Positions 1 through 8,684 of a stretch of 64,000 nucleotides of DNA are shown here, piece by piece (the first letter of the stretch is position 1; each line of letters begins with the position of its first letter). The stretch lies in the NCBI RefSeq assembly GCF_001908185.1, contig NZ_LGHM01000010.1, forward strand, positions 1-64,000, written 5' to 3'. A model generated the notes under the pieces. That model was not told where the DNA came from, did not search any database, and saw nothing but the letters and a program-made list of their open reading frames with translations. The position numbers were made by a program, and so were the translations under genes. The DNA is from Bradyrhizobium sp. AS23.2 (GTDB taxonomy: Bacteria; Pseudomonadota; Alphaproteobacteria; Rhizobiales; Xanthobacteraceae).

Positions 1-216
1 CTTGGACAGGTCGGTGGTGAAGTCGAGCCGCTTGGCCTTGACGTTGGTTGCGACCAGCTCGTCGAGGCCGGGCTCATAGATCGGGATCTCGCCGCGATGA
101 AGCGCTGCGATCTTCTTCTCGTCCTTGTCGACGCAGGTGACGTCGTGACCGAAATCCGCAAAGCAGGCTCCGGACACCAGTCCCACATAGCCCGTGCCGA
201 TCATCGCGATTCGCAT
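1..216 (-). CDS. ugd: UDP-glucose 6-dehydrogenase (N-terminal part, runs off window)
   Basis: The first 72 codons of a UDP-glucose/GDP-mannose dehydrogenase are present; the rest lies left of the window. The start is [16 protein letters not shown], the Rossmann GxGxxG nucleotide-binding loop typical of the family, followed by a conserved acidic residue after the second strand (CVDKDEKK) and the IPIYEPGL motif found in UDP-glucose dehydrogenases. The enzyme oxidises UDP-glucose to UDP-glucuronate with two NAD+. The upstream gene is a UDP-glucuronate-type 4-epimerase on the same strand, so the pair would supply UDP-glucuronate and UDP-galacturonate for the polysaccharide locus. A GDP-mannose dehydrogenase cannot be excluded from the N-terminus alone, but the epimerase neighbour favours UDP-glucose. 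Confidence 0.9.
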   Translation of the reverse strand, partial: MRIAMIGTGYVGLVSGACFADFGHDVTCVDKDEKKIAALHRGEIPIYEPGLDELVATNVKAKRLDFTTDLSK

Positions 217-368
217 GAAAAACTCTTTCCGTTAAAGGCGGATGTTCCACCGAACACCCTAGACCATTTCTGTATCCGACCGCGCGCCCAACATTAGGGC
301 AAGTTACTGCGCACCGAAAGCACACGAGCCAGGCCTTCCGGACGACACGCGTGTCGTCGATCGCGCGA

Positions 369-1388
369 TCACACGCCGTGGTACTTTCGATACCATTCGA
401 CGAAGCGGCCGAGGCCCTCCGCGAGCGGCGTCGAAGGCGCGAAACCGACGTCGCGCTGGAGGGCGGAAATGTCGGCGCGCGTCTCCAGAACGTCGCCGGC
501 CTGCATCGGCATAAGCTTGCGGATTGCCGGCTTGCCGATGATCTTCTCCAGCGTCTCGACGAATTCGATCAGGTTGACCGACCTGTTGTTGCCGATGTTG
601 TAGACGCGATACGGCGCATAGCTCGTCGAGCATTCCGGCTGCTCGGCATTCCACGCAGGATTTGGTGTCGCGGGCCGATCGAGCGTGCGGACCACACCCT
701 CGACGATGTCGTCGACATAGGTGAAGTCGCGCCACATGTTGCCATCATTGAAAATCTTAATCGGCTCATTCGCGAAGATGGCGCGTGTGAACAGATAGGC
801 GGCCATGTCGGGCCGGCCCCACGGACCGTAGACGGTGAAGAAGCGAAGACCGGTAACCGGCAGCCCGTGAACGTGCGCGAACGTGTGCGCCATCAGTTCG
901 TTGGCCTTCTTGCTCGCCGCATAAAGGCTGACCGGATGGTTCACCGAATGCTCGGTCGAATACGGCAAGGTGCGGTTGGCGCCGTACACGGAGCTCGACG
1001 AGGCGTAGACGAGATGCGCCAGGCCTTGACGCCGGCCGGCCTCGAGCACCGTAACAAAGCCGTCACAATTGGCTCGAATGCTGGTGATGGGATCGTCGAT
1101 CGAGGCCCGCACGCCGGGCTGGGCCGCCAGATGGACGACGCGATCGGGCGAGACCTCATCGAAAACGCGCGTCACCGCGGCGAAGTCTGCGAGGTCGATC
1201 TCGTAGAAGGAGAACCCGGGGCGGTGCTTGAGCGTTTCAAGGCGCGCGCGTTTCAGCGCCGGATCGTAATACGGCGTGAACGCATCAATTCCAACGACCT
1301 GCTCGCCACGTGCCAACAGCCGCTCACAAACGTGCATTCCGATAAAGCCGGCAGCGCCGGTAACGATCACTGGTCGCAAGGTTGTCAT
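369..1388 (-). CDS. UDP-glucuronate 4-epimerase-like NAD-dependent epimerase
   Basis: Extended SDR epimerase of about 339 residues. Visible are the NAD-binding GAAGFIG loop near the N-terminus, HLAAQPGVR, the SSSSVYG segment, the catalytic YAASKK (YxxxK) and the RFFTVYGPWGRPD segment characteristic of UDP-glucuronate 4-epimerases (LspL/Cap1J type) rather than GalE. It would interconvert UDP-glucuronate and UDP-galacturonate in the cytoplasm. It lies directly upstream of the UDP-glucose dehydrogenase gene on the same strand, consistent with a two-gene operon. Start choice: the in-frame ATG at 1388 has GGCGGA about 9 bases upstream; a TTG at 1409 and an ATG at 1397 are alternatives. Confidence 0.9.
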   Translation of the reverse strand: MTTLRPVIVTGAAGFIGMHVCERLLARGEQVVGIDAFTPYYDPALKRARLETLKHRPGFSFYEIDLADFAAVTRVFDEVSPDRVVHLAAQPGVRASIDDPITSIRANCDGFVTVLEAGRRQGLAHLVYASSSSVYGANRTLPYSTEHSVNHPVSLYAASKKANELMAHTFAHVHGLPVTGLRFFTVYGPWGRPDMAAYLFTRAIFANEPIKIFNDGNMWRDFTYVDDIVEGVVRTLDRPATPNPAWNAEQPECSTSYAPYRVYNIGNNRSVNLIEFVETLEKIIGKPAIRKLMPMQAGDVLETRADISALQRDVGFAPSTPLAEGLGRFVEWYRKYHGV

Positions 1389-1460
1389 CTCGTTCATTCC
1401 GCCAAGCAATGCCAGACCAAAACATGAGAGGCAAGGTTTTGACGATCACGACAATCATCA

Positions 1461-1504
1461 AACCAAACGGTTCGCGTAAGCGAACCAAACAGTTCACGTA
1501 AGCA
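1461..1504. repeat. 22-bp tandem direct repeat with central palindrome
   Basis: Two adjacent 22-bp units, 1461-1482 and 1483-1504, share AACCAAAC-GTTC-CGTAAGC with only three or four differences. Across their junction lies a perfect inverted repeat GGTTCGC-GTAA-GCGAACC (1469-1486). It sits in the 275-bp space between the divergent epimerase (minus) and first glycosyltransferase (plus), so an operator for both is a reasonable guess. No known regulator site was recognised. Confidence 0.6.
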
Positions 1505-1684
1505 CATCGAAATGTGTAGGAAACATGATGGCGCCATGCACAATCGCATGCTATCCGCCTGCGAACGTGCTCGGACGATAGCGCCGCACGTGCTAAACGT
1601 CATGAAACGTATCTCCGGCGCGGATGCTCAGAGGCATTGTTCGCGTAGGACGCCCGCCAGAACCTGCAAAGAAATAGACCGGCT

Positions 1685-2800
1685 TTGAAACTTTCCATCA
1701 ACGGCAGGTTCCTGTCACAGTCGCTAACTGGCGTGCAACGCTACGCCGCCGAAATCGTCAAGGCGATGGACCGCTTGCTCGCGAGCGGAGATGCTCCGCG
1801 GCAACTTCTGGATGCGGAATGGCAGATCCTAGCGCCGCCGAATGCGCGGACGCTCGCTGGTCTTCGGCGCATCAACGTAAAACAGGTCGGATCGTTGCAG
1901 GGGCACGCGTGGGACCAGGTTGATCTGGCGCGCGCGGCAGCCGGCACGCGTCTCGTCAGCCTCGCCAATTCCGGCCCCGTGCTTCATCGCGACCATCTGG
2001 TCGTCATTCACGACGCGCAAGTTTTCAGACGGCCGGACTTTTTCAGCTGGCGTTACCTCGCCCTGCATCGGGCGCTTGGCCATTTGCTGGCACGCACCGC
2101 AACGATCGCAACAGTTTCCTCGTTTTCGCGCAACGAACTTGCCGATGCGCTGTCGCTGGATCCTGCGTCGATTCCCGTCATTCCGAACAGCGCGGAACAC
2201 TTCGCGACCGTCGATCCGGACTTTTCAATCATCGAGAAGCTGCATCTTGCGCCCCACCAGTTCTTCCTCTTCGTCGGCTCCATGTCGAAGAACAAGAATG
2301 TCGAGACCGCCGTTCGCGCGGCCGAGCGGCTTGGCCGCGCTGATTTTCCGCTGGTCGTGGTCGGAGGCGACAACAGCAAGGTCTTTGGCGGCGGCGCCAC
2401 TGAGTCGAGATCCGGTGTCGTCATCGCCGGGCGCCTGAAGGACGAGGAGATCGCCGCGCTGTTCTCGCGGGCTGCGGCCTTCGTGTTTCCGAGTCTGTAC
2501 GAAGGGTTCGGCGTGCCTCCGCTCGAAGCGATGTTCTTTGCCTGTCCGGTCATCGCGAGTTCCGCCGCGGCGGTGCGCGAGACCTGCGACGACGCCGCCG
2601 TCTACTTCGATCCGCTCAACGCAGGCGAGTTGTCGGCTCGAATGCACGAAAGAATTGCACTAGGCAGGATTTCGCCGGCGGAACACCAGAAGCAGCAACA
2701 GCGACTGGTGACATATTCCTGGGCCAAGTCGGCCGCAGCCATGCTCGAATTCCTCGCCAAACCCGCTCCCCAAACCACATCCGGCCGTCCGACACGATGA
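1685..2800 (+). CDS. GT4-family glycosyltransferase
   Basis: A 371-residue GT-B fold glycosyltransferase. The C-terminal half carries the glycosyl-transferase group 1 signature SLYEGFGVPPLEAM (E-x7-E) around residues 273-286 and a preceding sugar-nucleotide-binding FVGSMSKNKN segment. It should transfer a sugar from a nucleotide donor to the lipid-linked repeat unit at the cytoplasmic membrane face. The start is TTG (KLSINGRFL), preceded by a weak purine stretch; no better ATG is in frame. It is the first plus-strand gene of the cluster and is followed 83 bp later by a second GT4. Donor and acceptor cannot be told from sequence. Confidence 0.88.
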   Translation: MKLSINGRFLSQSLTGVQRYAAEIVKAMDRLLASGDAPRQLLDAEWQILAPPNARTLAGLRRINVKQVGSLQGHAWDQVDLARAAAGTRLVSLANSGPVLHRDHLVVIHDAQVFRRPDFFSWRYLALHRALGHLLARTATIATVSSFSRNELADALSLDPASIPVIPNSAEHFATVDPDFSIIEKLHLAPHQFFLFVGSMSKNKNVETAVRAAERLGRADFPLVVVGGDNSKVFGGGATESRSGVVIAGRLKDEEIAALFSRAAAFVFPSLYEGFGVPPLEAMFFACPVIASSAAAVRETCDDAAVYFDPLNAGELSARMHERIALGRISPAEHQKQQQRLVTYSWAKSAAAMLEFLAKPAPQTTSGRPTR

Positions 2801-2883
2801 TGCGGCCCAAATCTTGCTGCTTAGAGGCGCTAGACGGTTCGTCTGCAATATCTGGCGCCTGCAAGACAAGGAAGGAATGACCG

Positions 2884-4044
2884 TTGTCCAACGGCCTGAA
2901 AGTTCTACATGTTGCCGAAACGGTCAGAGGCGGCATCGCGACCTATCTGAACGAGCTTCATCCGCATCAGTGCGCGAGCTTCGGGCGCGGAAATGTCAAC
3001 TACATAGTTCCGTCCGACCATCGCGGCGATCTGGTGAACATCGATGACGATGCAGTCACCACGTTTCCGCGCGACGGCCGCAACGCGGTCGGCCTGTTTC
3101 GTATGCTGTTTGCGACAATGCGTGCAGTCCGGCAGCTTGAGCCGGACATCATCCACCTGCACTCGTCGTTCGCCGGGCTCGTGGTGCGCCCGGCGCTCTG
3201 GCTGACCTATCGACGTTCGCGCATCGTCTATTGCCCGCACGGATGGGCTTTCGGCCGCGAGACCGGCCGCCTCAGCCGCGAGGTCACGAAGTTCGCCGAG
3301 CTCATGCTGTCGAAGTTCACCCATCGCATCGTGTGCATCTCGGAAAGCGAGCGGGCCGATGCCATGCAGGCGGGAATCGCGGCGAATCGCCTCGCCCTCG
3401 TGCACAACGGGATTTCCAAACGGCGTCCCGTGCTCGACAAACGCGCAGAGCCTTGGCGGTCGGAAAAGATCAAGGTGCTCTTCATTGGACGCCTCGACCG
3501 CCAGAAGGGATATGATCTCCTCATCGAGGCGGCCCGCGCGCTCGGAGACAAGCTCGATGTGCGCCTCATCGGCGCCTCTGTCGTCAGCAAATTTCGCAGA
3601 AGCGACTTGCCGGCCAACGTCTCGCTGCTGGGCTGGATGAACCGCAACCAGATCGAGGCAGAGCTCGACCAGGCCGACATGGTCGCTATCCCGTCACGCT
3701 GGGAGGCGTTTGGCCTGGTCGCAATCGAGGCGATGCGGGCGGCCAAGCCGATCATCGCCTTCCGCATCGGCGCGCTGCCGGAAATCGTCGAAGACAATGC
3801 GACGGGCGTACTGTGCGACGAGATCTCGTCCGAGAAGCTGGTCGAAGGTTTTCTACGCGCGACCAGGCTTGACCTGGCTGCGGTCGGCCTGGCCGGATAT
3901 GAGCGCTTCACCCGCCTCTACGACATCGAGCAGACGCACCGCACCCTCAGTCAGGTGTATGTCGACGTCCTGCACACGCGCGCGAGCGACTCCAGCCTGC
4001 AGACGAAGCTGCAATCCGATTTCTCGAACAATCTGCGATCGTAG
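2884..4044 (+). CDS. GT4-family glycosyltransferase
   Basis: A 386-residue GT4 enzyme. The N-terminal domain begins LKVLHVAETVRGGI, the glycine-rich opening typical of the family, with IIHLHSSFAG further on. The C-terminal domain has VLFIGRLDRQKGYD and the E-x7-E motif PSRWEAFGLVAIEAM. The start is TTG at 2884, supported by an AAGGAAGGA Shine-Dalgarno-like stretch just upstream; an ATG at 2878 is out of frame. Resemblance to exopolysaccharide glycosyltransferases is clear but the linkage made is not predictable. It lies in the same direction as the preceding GT4, probably in one transcript. Confidence 0.88.
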   Translation: MSNGLKVLHVAETVRGGIATYLNELHPHQCASFGRGNVNYIVPSDHRGDLVNIDDDAVTTFPRDGRNAVGLFRMLFATMRAVRQLEPDIIHLHSSFAGLVVRPALWLTYRRSRIVYCPHGWAFGRETGRLSREVTKFAELMLSKFTHRIVCISESERADAMQAGIAANRLALVHNGISKRRPVLDKRAEPWRSEKIKVLFIGRLDRQKGYDLLIEAARALGDKLDVRLIGASVVSKFRRSDLPANVSLLGWMNRNQIEAELDQADMVAIPSRWEAFGLVAIEAMRAAKPIIAFRIGALPEIVEDNATGVLCDEISSEKLVEGFLRATRLDLAAVGLAGYERFTRLYDIEQTHRTLSQVYVDVLHTRASDSSLQTKLQSDFSNNLRS

Positions 4045-4055
4045 CGAGCAGCCGA

Positions 4056-4199
4056 TCAGGCCGTCCGGCGGGCATCGCGCTGGGCGAACTCTCCGTCGGT
4101 CACCCGGTTGTCGGAGAATGACCACGCAATCGCGGACGCCACGATCATCGCGCAGCTGAGGAAGCCGCCCGCGAACAGCAGTGGTCCGGTCTGCAGCAT
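4056..4199 (-). CDS. Small single-span membrane protein, 47 aa
   Basis: A short minus-strand frame reads MLQTGPLLFAGGFLSCAMIV and continues with a hydrophobic stretch, then a charged tail ending in DARRTA and a TGA stop. One N-terminal transmembrane helix (residues about 5-26) is visible. A GGGGAAGG purine stretch lies about 10 bases upstream of the ATG. It converges with the glycosyltransferase ending at 4044. No function is assigned; short membrane proteins like this are frequent around exopolysaccharide loci in this group, which is a general impression and not a database result. Confidence 0.5.
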   Translation of the reverse strand: MLQTGPLLFAGGFLSCAMIVASAIAWSFSDNRVTDGEFAQRDARRTA

Positions 4200-4670
4200 T
4201 GTCTTCGCCTTCCCCAATTGTTTGACCCACAAACTAAAGCGTAATGAGTTTTGGTTGAATCGACGGGAGCCCGGAACTCAGATCACCTCGCCCGTAGGGA
4301 GAGGTCGGAACGCATCGATTCGCAATCTCGCCGGAGATGCGTTTCGGCGCAAGAATTGGCGAGATAACAACGCAGAGTAACCGCAGACGCATCCCCAACA
4401 TTTGACGTTTTACTGCAGCATGTCTCACGCTGTTCCTGTCTCGATGCGTGCAGCTTCGCCGCATGTCACCTATGAGATCGCAAACGATCTCAATCGTGAC
4501 ATCGATCCGACACCTCCGTGTCTAACTTGCAAGCTGCATATGAATTAGAAGGCTCCGCACGAATTTTGAACCGTGCTGCTTGCGTGTTCCAAGTTCACAA
4601 GTTGCAATAAGGTCACAGCCACAAGTGCTTTACCTCAAAGTTGAAGACGCAGCAGTGACTCAGCAGCACG
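4200..4670. other. Intergenic region upstream of the Wza-like gene
   Basis: No gene was recognised. Between about 4270 and 4355 is a GC-rich stretch reading CTCGCCCGTAGGGAGAGG and then CGCATCGATTCG and GGAGATGCG, which resembles a worn intergenic repeat with self-complementary CGCATC/GATGCG parts. The remainder (4380-4670) is less GC-rich and probably holds the promoter of the export lipoprotein gene, but no clear -35/-10 pair can be fixed by eye. Confidence 0.35.
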
Positions 4671-5942
4671 ATGATTGGTACGGTGATTCCGAGTTTGCGT
4701 GAGTACGAGGGAATGGCGGTGGCTAAGACCGAGCGTTTTGATTTCGATTTCGGTATTAGCCGAATCCTGGCCGTCACGGCGATCAGCATCTCCTTAACGG
4801 GTTGCGGTAGCTTCATTCCGTTAGACTCTCCGGATGCCGCATCCACACACACGAACGCTGCACTCGTCACCGAGCCAAGCGCGCCCCTCGCCTATGCGCT
4901 GATGCCGGTCAATCCGGCAATCCTCCAGGCGACCAACGCATTCACGGACTCTTCCGGAATTGTGTTCTCCCGCCTTCCCGGCGGCAATTATCGCGACATC
5001 ACGATCGGCATCGGCGACATCGTCACCGTGACCGTCTACGAAGCGCAGGCGGGCGGCCTTTTCATTCCGAGAGAAGCAAGCGTGAGGCCGGGCAACTTCG
5101 TGGACATTCCGCGGCAGCAGGTCGACCAGTCCGGCAACATCAACATTCCCTACGCCGGGTCGATCAAGGTCGCGGGGCTGACGCCGCGCGCCGTTTCGAA
5201 CATCATCCGCGAACGCCTCAAGGACCGCGCCATCGACCCGCAGGCCGTGGTGAGCGTCGCCGAACAGCGCGGCAACCAGATCAGCGTGCTCGGCGAAGTC
5301 AACTCGCCACTCCGCTTCCCGGTCGACCCCGGCGGCATTCGCCTGATGAGCGCGATCGCACGCGCCGGCGGCCCGAAATATCCCTCCTACGAGAGCACGA
5401 TCACGATCAAGCGGAACGGCCGCACCTACAACGAGTCGATGTCGACTGTGGTGCACCACCCTGGCGAGGACGTGCTGCTCGCGCCGGGTGACGTCGTCTT
5501 CCTGACCCGCATTCCGCGCGTCTATATGGTCTTCGGTTCGACGCCGTCTCCGGGGTCGATCGGCGGCACCAACAACCGTCGCTTCACGTTCGAGAACGAC
5601 AATATGTCGCTGGCTGAAGCCATCGCAAAAGCGGGTGGTCTCGACGGCGCCCGTGCCGACTCGAAATCCATCTACGTCTACCGTTTCGAGCCGAAGCCGC
5701 TGCTCGAGCGGATCGGCATCGCCGTATCCCAGTTCCCGACCCAAACGGTCCCCGCCGTCTACAAGTTCGACATGAGCAAGCCCGACGGCTGGTTCCAGGC
5801 GGATACGTTCAGGATGCGCGATCATGACGTGATTTCGGTGGCGGAATCGCCGTCGACCGAATTCATCAAGCTCATGCTCCCGCTGAACGCGGCAACCGCC
5901 AATGCCGACAATATCAGCACGGTGATCGTGAACTCCAAATAG
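4671..5942 (+). CDS. Polysaccharide export outer-membrane lipoprotein (Wza/GumB-like)
   Basis: About 423 residues. A hydrophobic signal segment ends in the lipobox LTGC (Cys45 from the first ATG), so the mature protein should be an outer-membrane lipoprotein. The Poly_export domain follows (IGIGDIVTVTVYEAQ), then SLBB-type repeats (ISVLGEVNSPLRFPV and ARAGG; a second set from about residue 285 with MSLAEAIAKAGG). It would form the outer-membrane channel for Wzx/Wzy-made exopolysaccharide, working with the Wzz/BY-kinase at 26540-28750. The start is uncertain: ATG 4671, ATG 4713 or GTG 4719 are in frame, and the last has GAGGGA at good spacing. Confidence 0.9.
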   Translation: MIGTVIPSLREYEGMAVAKTERFDFDFGISRILAVTAISISLTGCGSFIPLDSPDAASTHTNAALVTEPSAPLAYALMPVNPAILQATNAFTDSSGIVFSRLPGGNYRDITIGIGDIVTVTVYEAQAGGLFIPREASVRPGNFVDIPRQQVDQSGNINIPYAGSIKVAGLTPRAVSNIIRERLKDRAIDPQAVVSVAEQRGNQISVLGEVNSPLRFPVDPGGIRLMSAIARAGGPKYPSYESTITIKRNGRTYNESMSTVVHHPGEDVLLAPGDVVFLTRIPRVYMVFGSTPSPGSIGGTNNRRFTFENDNMSLAEAIAKAGGLDGARADSKSIYVYRFEPKPLLERIGIAVSQFPTQTVPAVYKFDMSKPDGWFQADTFRMRDHDVISVAESPSTEFIKLMLPLNAATANADNISTVIVNSK

Positions 5943-6053
5943 CCCAACTCGGCGCGTTGCGTGAGGGACGCGCAGACAAGGCCACCTCACCCTATTCGGG
6001 CCACAGAGGAGGACTAGCCTTTTCGAGTTGACGCGAGCAGGAGTGGACACGAG

Positions 6054-7394
6054 GTGAGCGAGCAAAAGGGGAAACGCGCATTGCGTCGTTTCCGGATGCT
6101 GATGTGCGGGCTCTGCGCCGCGGCTAGCCTCTCGCACTCTGCGAACGCGCAGAATGCGCAGCCACTCGATCAACGCTTCCTGCTGGGCGTCGGCACGCAC
6201 CAGGGTTTTGGGGGCGTCACCAGCACTCGCGGCTACGTGCCTGCGACTTCCATCAAGCAGATGAAGGAGCTCGGGGTCACTTCATTCCGGGACGACCTTC
6301 CCTGGTCGGATTTCGAGCTGCCCGGCAAACAGCTCGGCTTCAACGCCCTGAATGGCCGCCTTGAGACCCAAATCACGTCTGGCGTCGGAATCCCACTGCT
6401 CATTCTCGGGACCGGCCATCACCTCGTCCCGAACTCCGATCCGCCGACGACCGACGAAGCGCGCCAGAGATTCGTCACCTACGCTGCGGCGGCCGCACAA
6501 GCGGTCGCGGCACGTCAGCCGATTTTCGAGCTGTGGAACGAGTACAACCTCCGAGCGCGCGCCGAGCCGCTATTCACCCTCGAGAATTACGTAACGCTTG
6601 CCCGGTGGGTGCAGCCTGCAATCAAGCAGGCGGCGCCTTCAGCGCCCTTCGTGGTGGGTGCGCTCGGCGACGATCCGGGCTGGAAATGGACCGACGCGCT
6701 GCTGAAGACCGATCTGCTTCGCATCGCAGACGGCATGTCCATCCACATCTACAACCATTGCCTATCGCCGACTGGGCGCACCGCGACGGAGGCGATTGCG
6801 CGATTGGAGAACTTTCATCAACGCGTCGCACAGGCGACCGGCAATCCCAACTATCCGATCTATCTGACCGAAACGGGCTGGCCGACCCCAAGCGCGAAAT
6901 GTGGCGTGAACGAGCAACTCTCCGCCGACAACATGGCGCAGATCATCCTCTGGGCATCGACCGCAGGTCCCTGGCTCAAGGGGATATGGCTCTACGAGCT
7001 GAAGGACAGCGGGACGAAGCCCGGCGAACTTGAGGACAATTTCGGCATTTATCGTTTCGACAATTTGCCGAAGCCAGCGGTGTGTTCCGTTCGCGAGAGT
7101 TGGGCCTTCATCCGCACGAGTCTCAAGGCAACACGAACCACACCGGTGCCGGGCGTCGTCCAGATCCGCAGCGAAAGCGGATCAGAAACGAAAGTGGCGC
7201 TTTGGTCGGAGAATCCGACAAGGCGCTTCGAGGTTCGATTAAAAAATACGGTACCGAATGCCGAGATCGGCTATGTGTGTCAGCAAGCGTCGGGCCCTGC
7301 ATCTGGCGCCTGGACCGCGCTATCGACAACGCCGTTGCTTGTCAGCGTCAAGGGCTCGGCCGCGCCGGATCTCGAGATTCGGTCATCGAACTGA
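6054..7394 (+). CDS. Secreted clan GH-A-like glycoside hydrolase
   Basis: A 446-residue protein with an Arg-rich N-terminus, a hydrophobic signal segment and an SANAQ cleavage-like site. The body looks like a (beta/alpha)8 glycosidase of clan GH-A: FELWNEYN gives a candidate acid/base Glu163, and LTETGWP a candidate nucleophile Glu273, each at the end of a predicted strand. Similar periplasmic glycosidases (PslG type) sit in exopolysaccharide loci and trim or release polymer, so a role in processing the polymer made here is inferred. The C-terminal ~90 residues form a separate beta-rich part. The start is GTG 6054 with GGACACGAGG upstream. It follows the export lipoprotein gene on the same strand. 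Confidence 0.75.
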   Translation: MSEQKGKRALRRFRMLMCGLCAAASLSHSANAQNAQPLDQRFLLGVGTHQGFGGVTSTRGYVPATSIKQMKELGVTSFRDDLPWSDFELPGKQLGFNALNGRLETQITSGVGIPLLILGTGHHLVPNSDPPTTDEARQRFVTYAAAAAQAVAARQPIFELWNEYNLRARAEPLFTLENYVTLARWVQPAIKQAAPSAPFVVGALGDDPGWKWTDALLKTDLLRIADGMSIHIYNHCLSPTGRTATEAIARLENFHQRVAQATGNPNYPIYLTETGWPTPSAKCGVNEQLSADNMAQIILWASTAGPWLKGIWLYELKDSGTKPGELEDNFGIYRFDNLPKPAVCSVRESWAFIRTSLKATRTTPVPGVVQIRSESGSETKVALWSENPTRRFEVRLKNTVPNAEIGYVCQQASGPASGAWTALSTTPLLVSVKGSAAPDLEIRSSN

Positions 7395-7427
7395 CGCTGC
7401 GGCGGACTGCTGAATCCGGGGCTACCC

Positions 7428-8628
7428 TTGAAAATACTGATCGTTAACACGCTCTATCCGCCTGAGATCATCGGCGGCGCCGAAGTGTCTGTGTCGCTGC
7501 TTGCAGAGGCCTTCGTTCAGCGGGGCCACCAGGTTTCCGTAGTCTGCCTTCAGAACAAGCAGAATCGAACGGTGGACGTGGTCAAGGGCGTGCGCGTGTA
7601 CCGGGTGCCGCTGGACAACGACTACTGGCCGTTCGGCAACGACAGGAAGCCGTCCTCTGTCCAGCGCCTGAAGTGGCATCTCCAGGACACCTGGAATCGT
7701 AAGTCGGCGGCGCGGTTCGCCGAAATTCTCGACATCGAGAAGCCGGACGTCATTCACACCAACAACCTCACAGGATTCTCGGTCTCGCTGTGGTCGGAAG
7801 CCAAGCGGCGCAACATCAGGATTGTGCATACGCTGCGCGACTATTCCCTGCTCTGCAAACGCTCGACGCTATTTCGGGGGGGATGCAACATGCGCGAAGC
7901 GCTGCACCGTCTGCGCGGCCATGACGTCACCCTATTTGCTGGCCTCGCGCATGGTCGATGCGGTGGTCTCGAACAGCCAGTTCGTGCTCGACCAGCACAC
8001 CAAGCTGAATTATTTCCCCGGCACCGACAGCCGCCGCGTCATCTTCAACATCGCCGATCCGAGCTCCGTGGTGCCGTCACCGGCTTCGAGCTCGGATGAT
8101 CTGATATTCGGGTTCATCGGCAGGCTCGAGGCCGAAAAAGGTATCGAAGTAGTTCTAAAGGCCGCCGAGCAGCTTCCCGCCGAGGGCTGGCAGCTGAAAA
8201 TTGCCGGAAAGGGGCTAGAGGACTACGTGCGGGGGCTAAAGAGCCGCAGCAAAGGAAACGTCGAATGGCTTGGCTTTGCCAAGGCCGACGAATTTTATGC
8301 CCGCATCGACGTCTGCCTGGTGAGTTCAGTCTGGCCGGAGCCGCTGCCGCGAACGTTGATCGAAAGCATCAACGCGGGCCGGGCGACTATTTGTTCCACA
8401 GCGGGAGGGATTCCCGAGATCGCGGGGTTTTCCAACATGGTTGGGTCCTACGAGCCCAACGATCACAAGCGACTGGGAGAACTGATGCTGAAGGCCGTCA
8501 ACGAGAGACCGCGCTGGAAAATCGCCCGGCCTCCACAGCCCGGTTTTGCCGAGAAGTTCTCTGCCGATTCAGTCACAGGACAATATTTGGACGTCTATTT
8601 GGATAACAGTCGAACCAACCGGCGATAG
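7428..8628 (+). pseudogene. GT4 glycosyltransferase split by a +1 frameshift in a G7 tract
   Basis: The frame opened by TTG 7428 (KILIVNTLYPPEIIGGAE) encodes the N-terminal GT-B domain up to SLLCKRSTLF. The frame ending at 8628 encodes the rest, including FIGRLEAEKGIE and an E-x7-E motif (EPLPRTLIE). The two meet at a run of seven G (7876-7882). Removing one G joins them as LFRGDATCAKRC, matching the Cys-rich segment of the paralogue immediately downstream (8685-9896). Joined, the protein would be about 400 residues, normal for the family. As written, translation ends at 8099. This could be a true null allele, slippage-tolerant expression or a base-calling error. Confidence 0.85.
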
Positions 8629-8684
8629 GCCGAAACGGAGATTTCAGGAAAGCCATTTGGCAGGTAGCTGGACAGACCTTTTCG

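Noticed and set aside
4821-6200. 459-codon minus-strand frame opposite the Wza-like gene
   Set aside because: Rich in Arg/His/Ala with no recognisable fold; the plus strand carries a convincing export lipoprotein.
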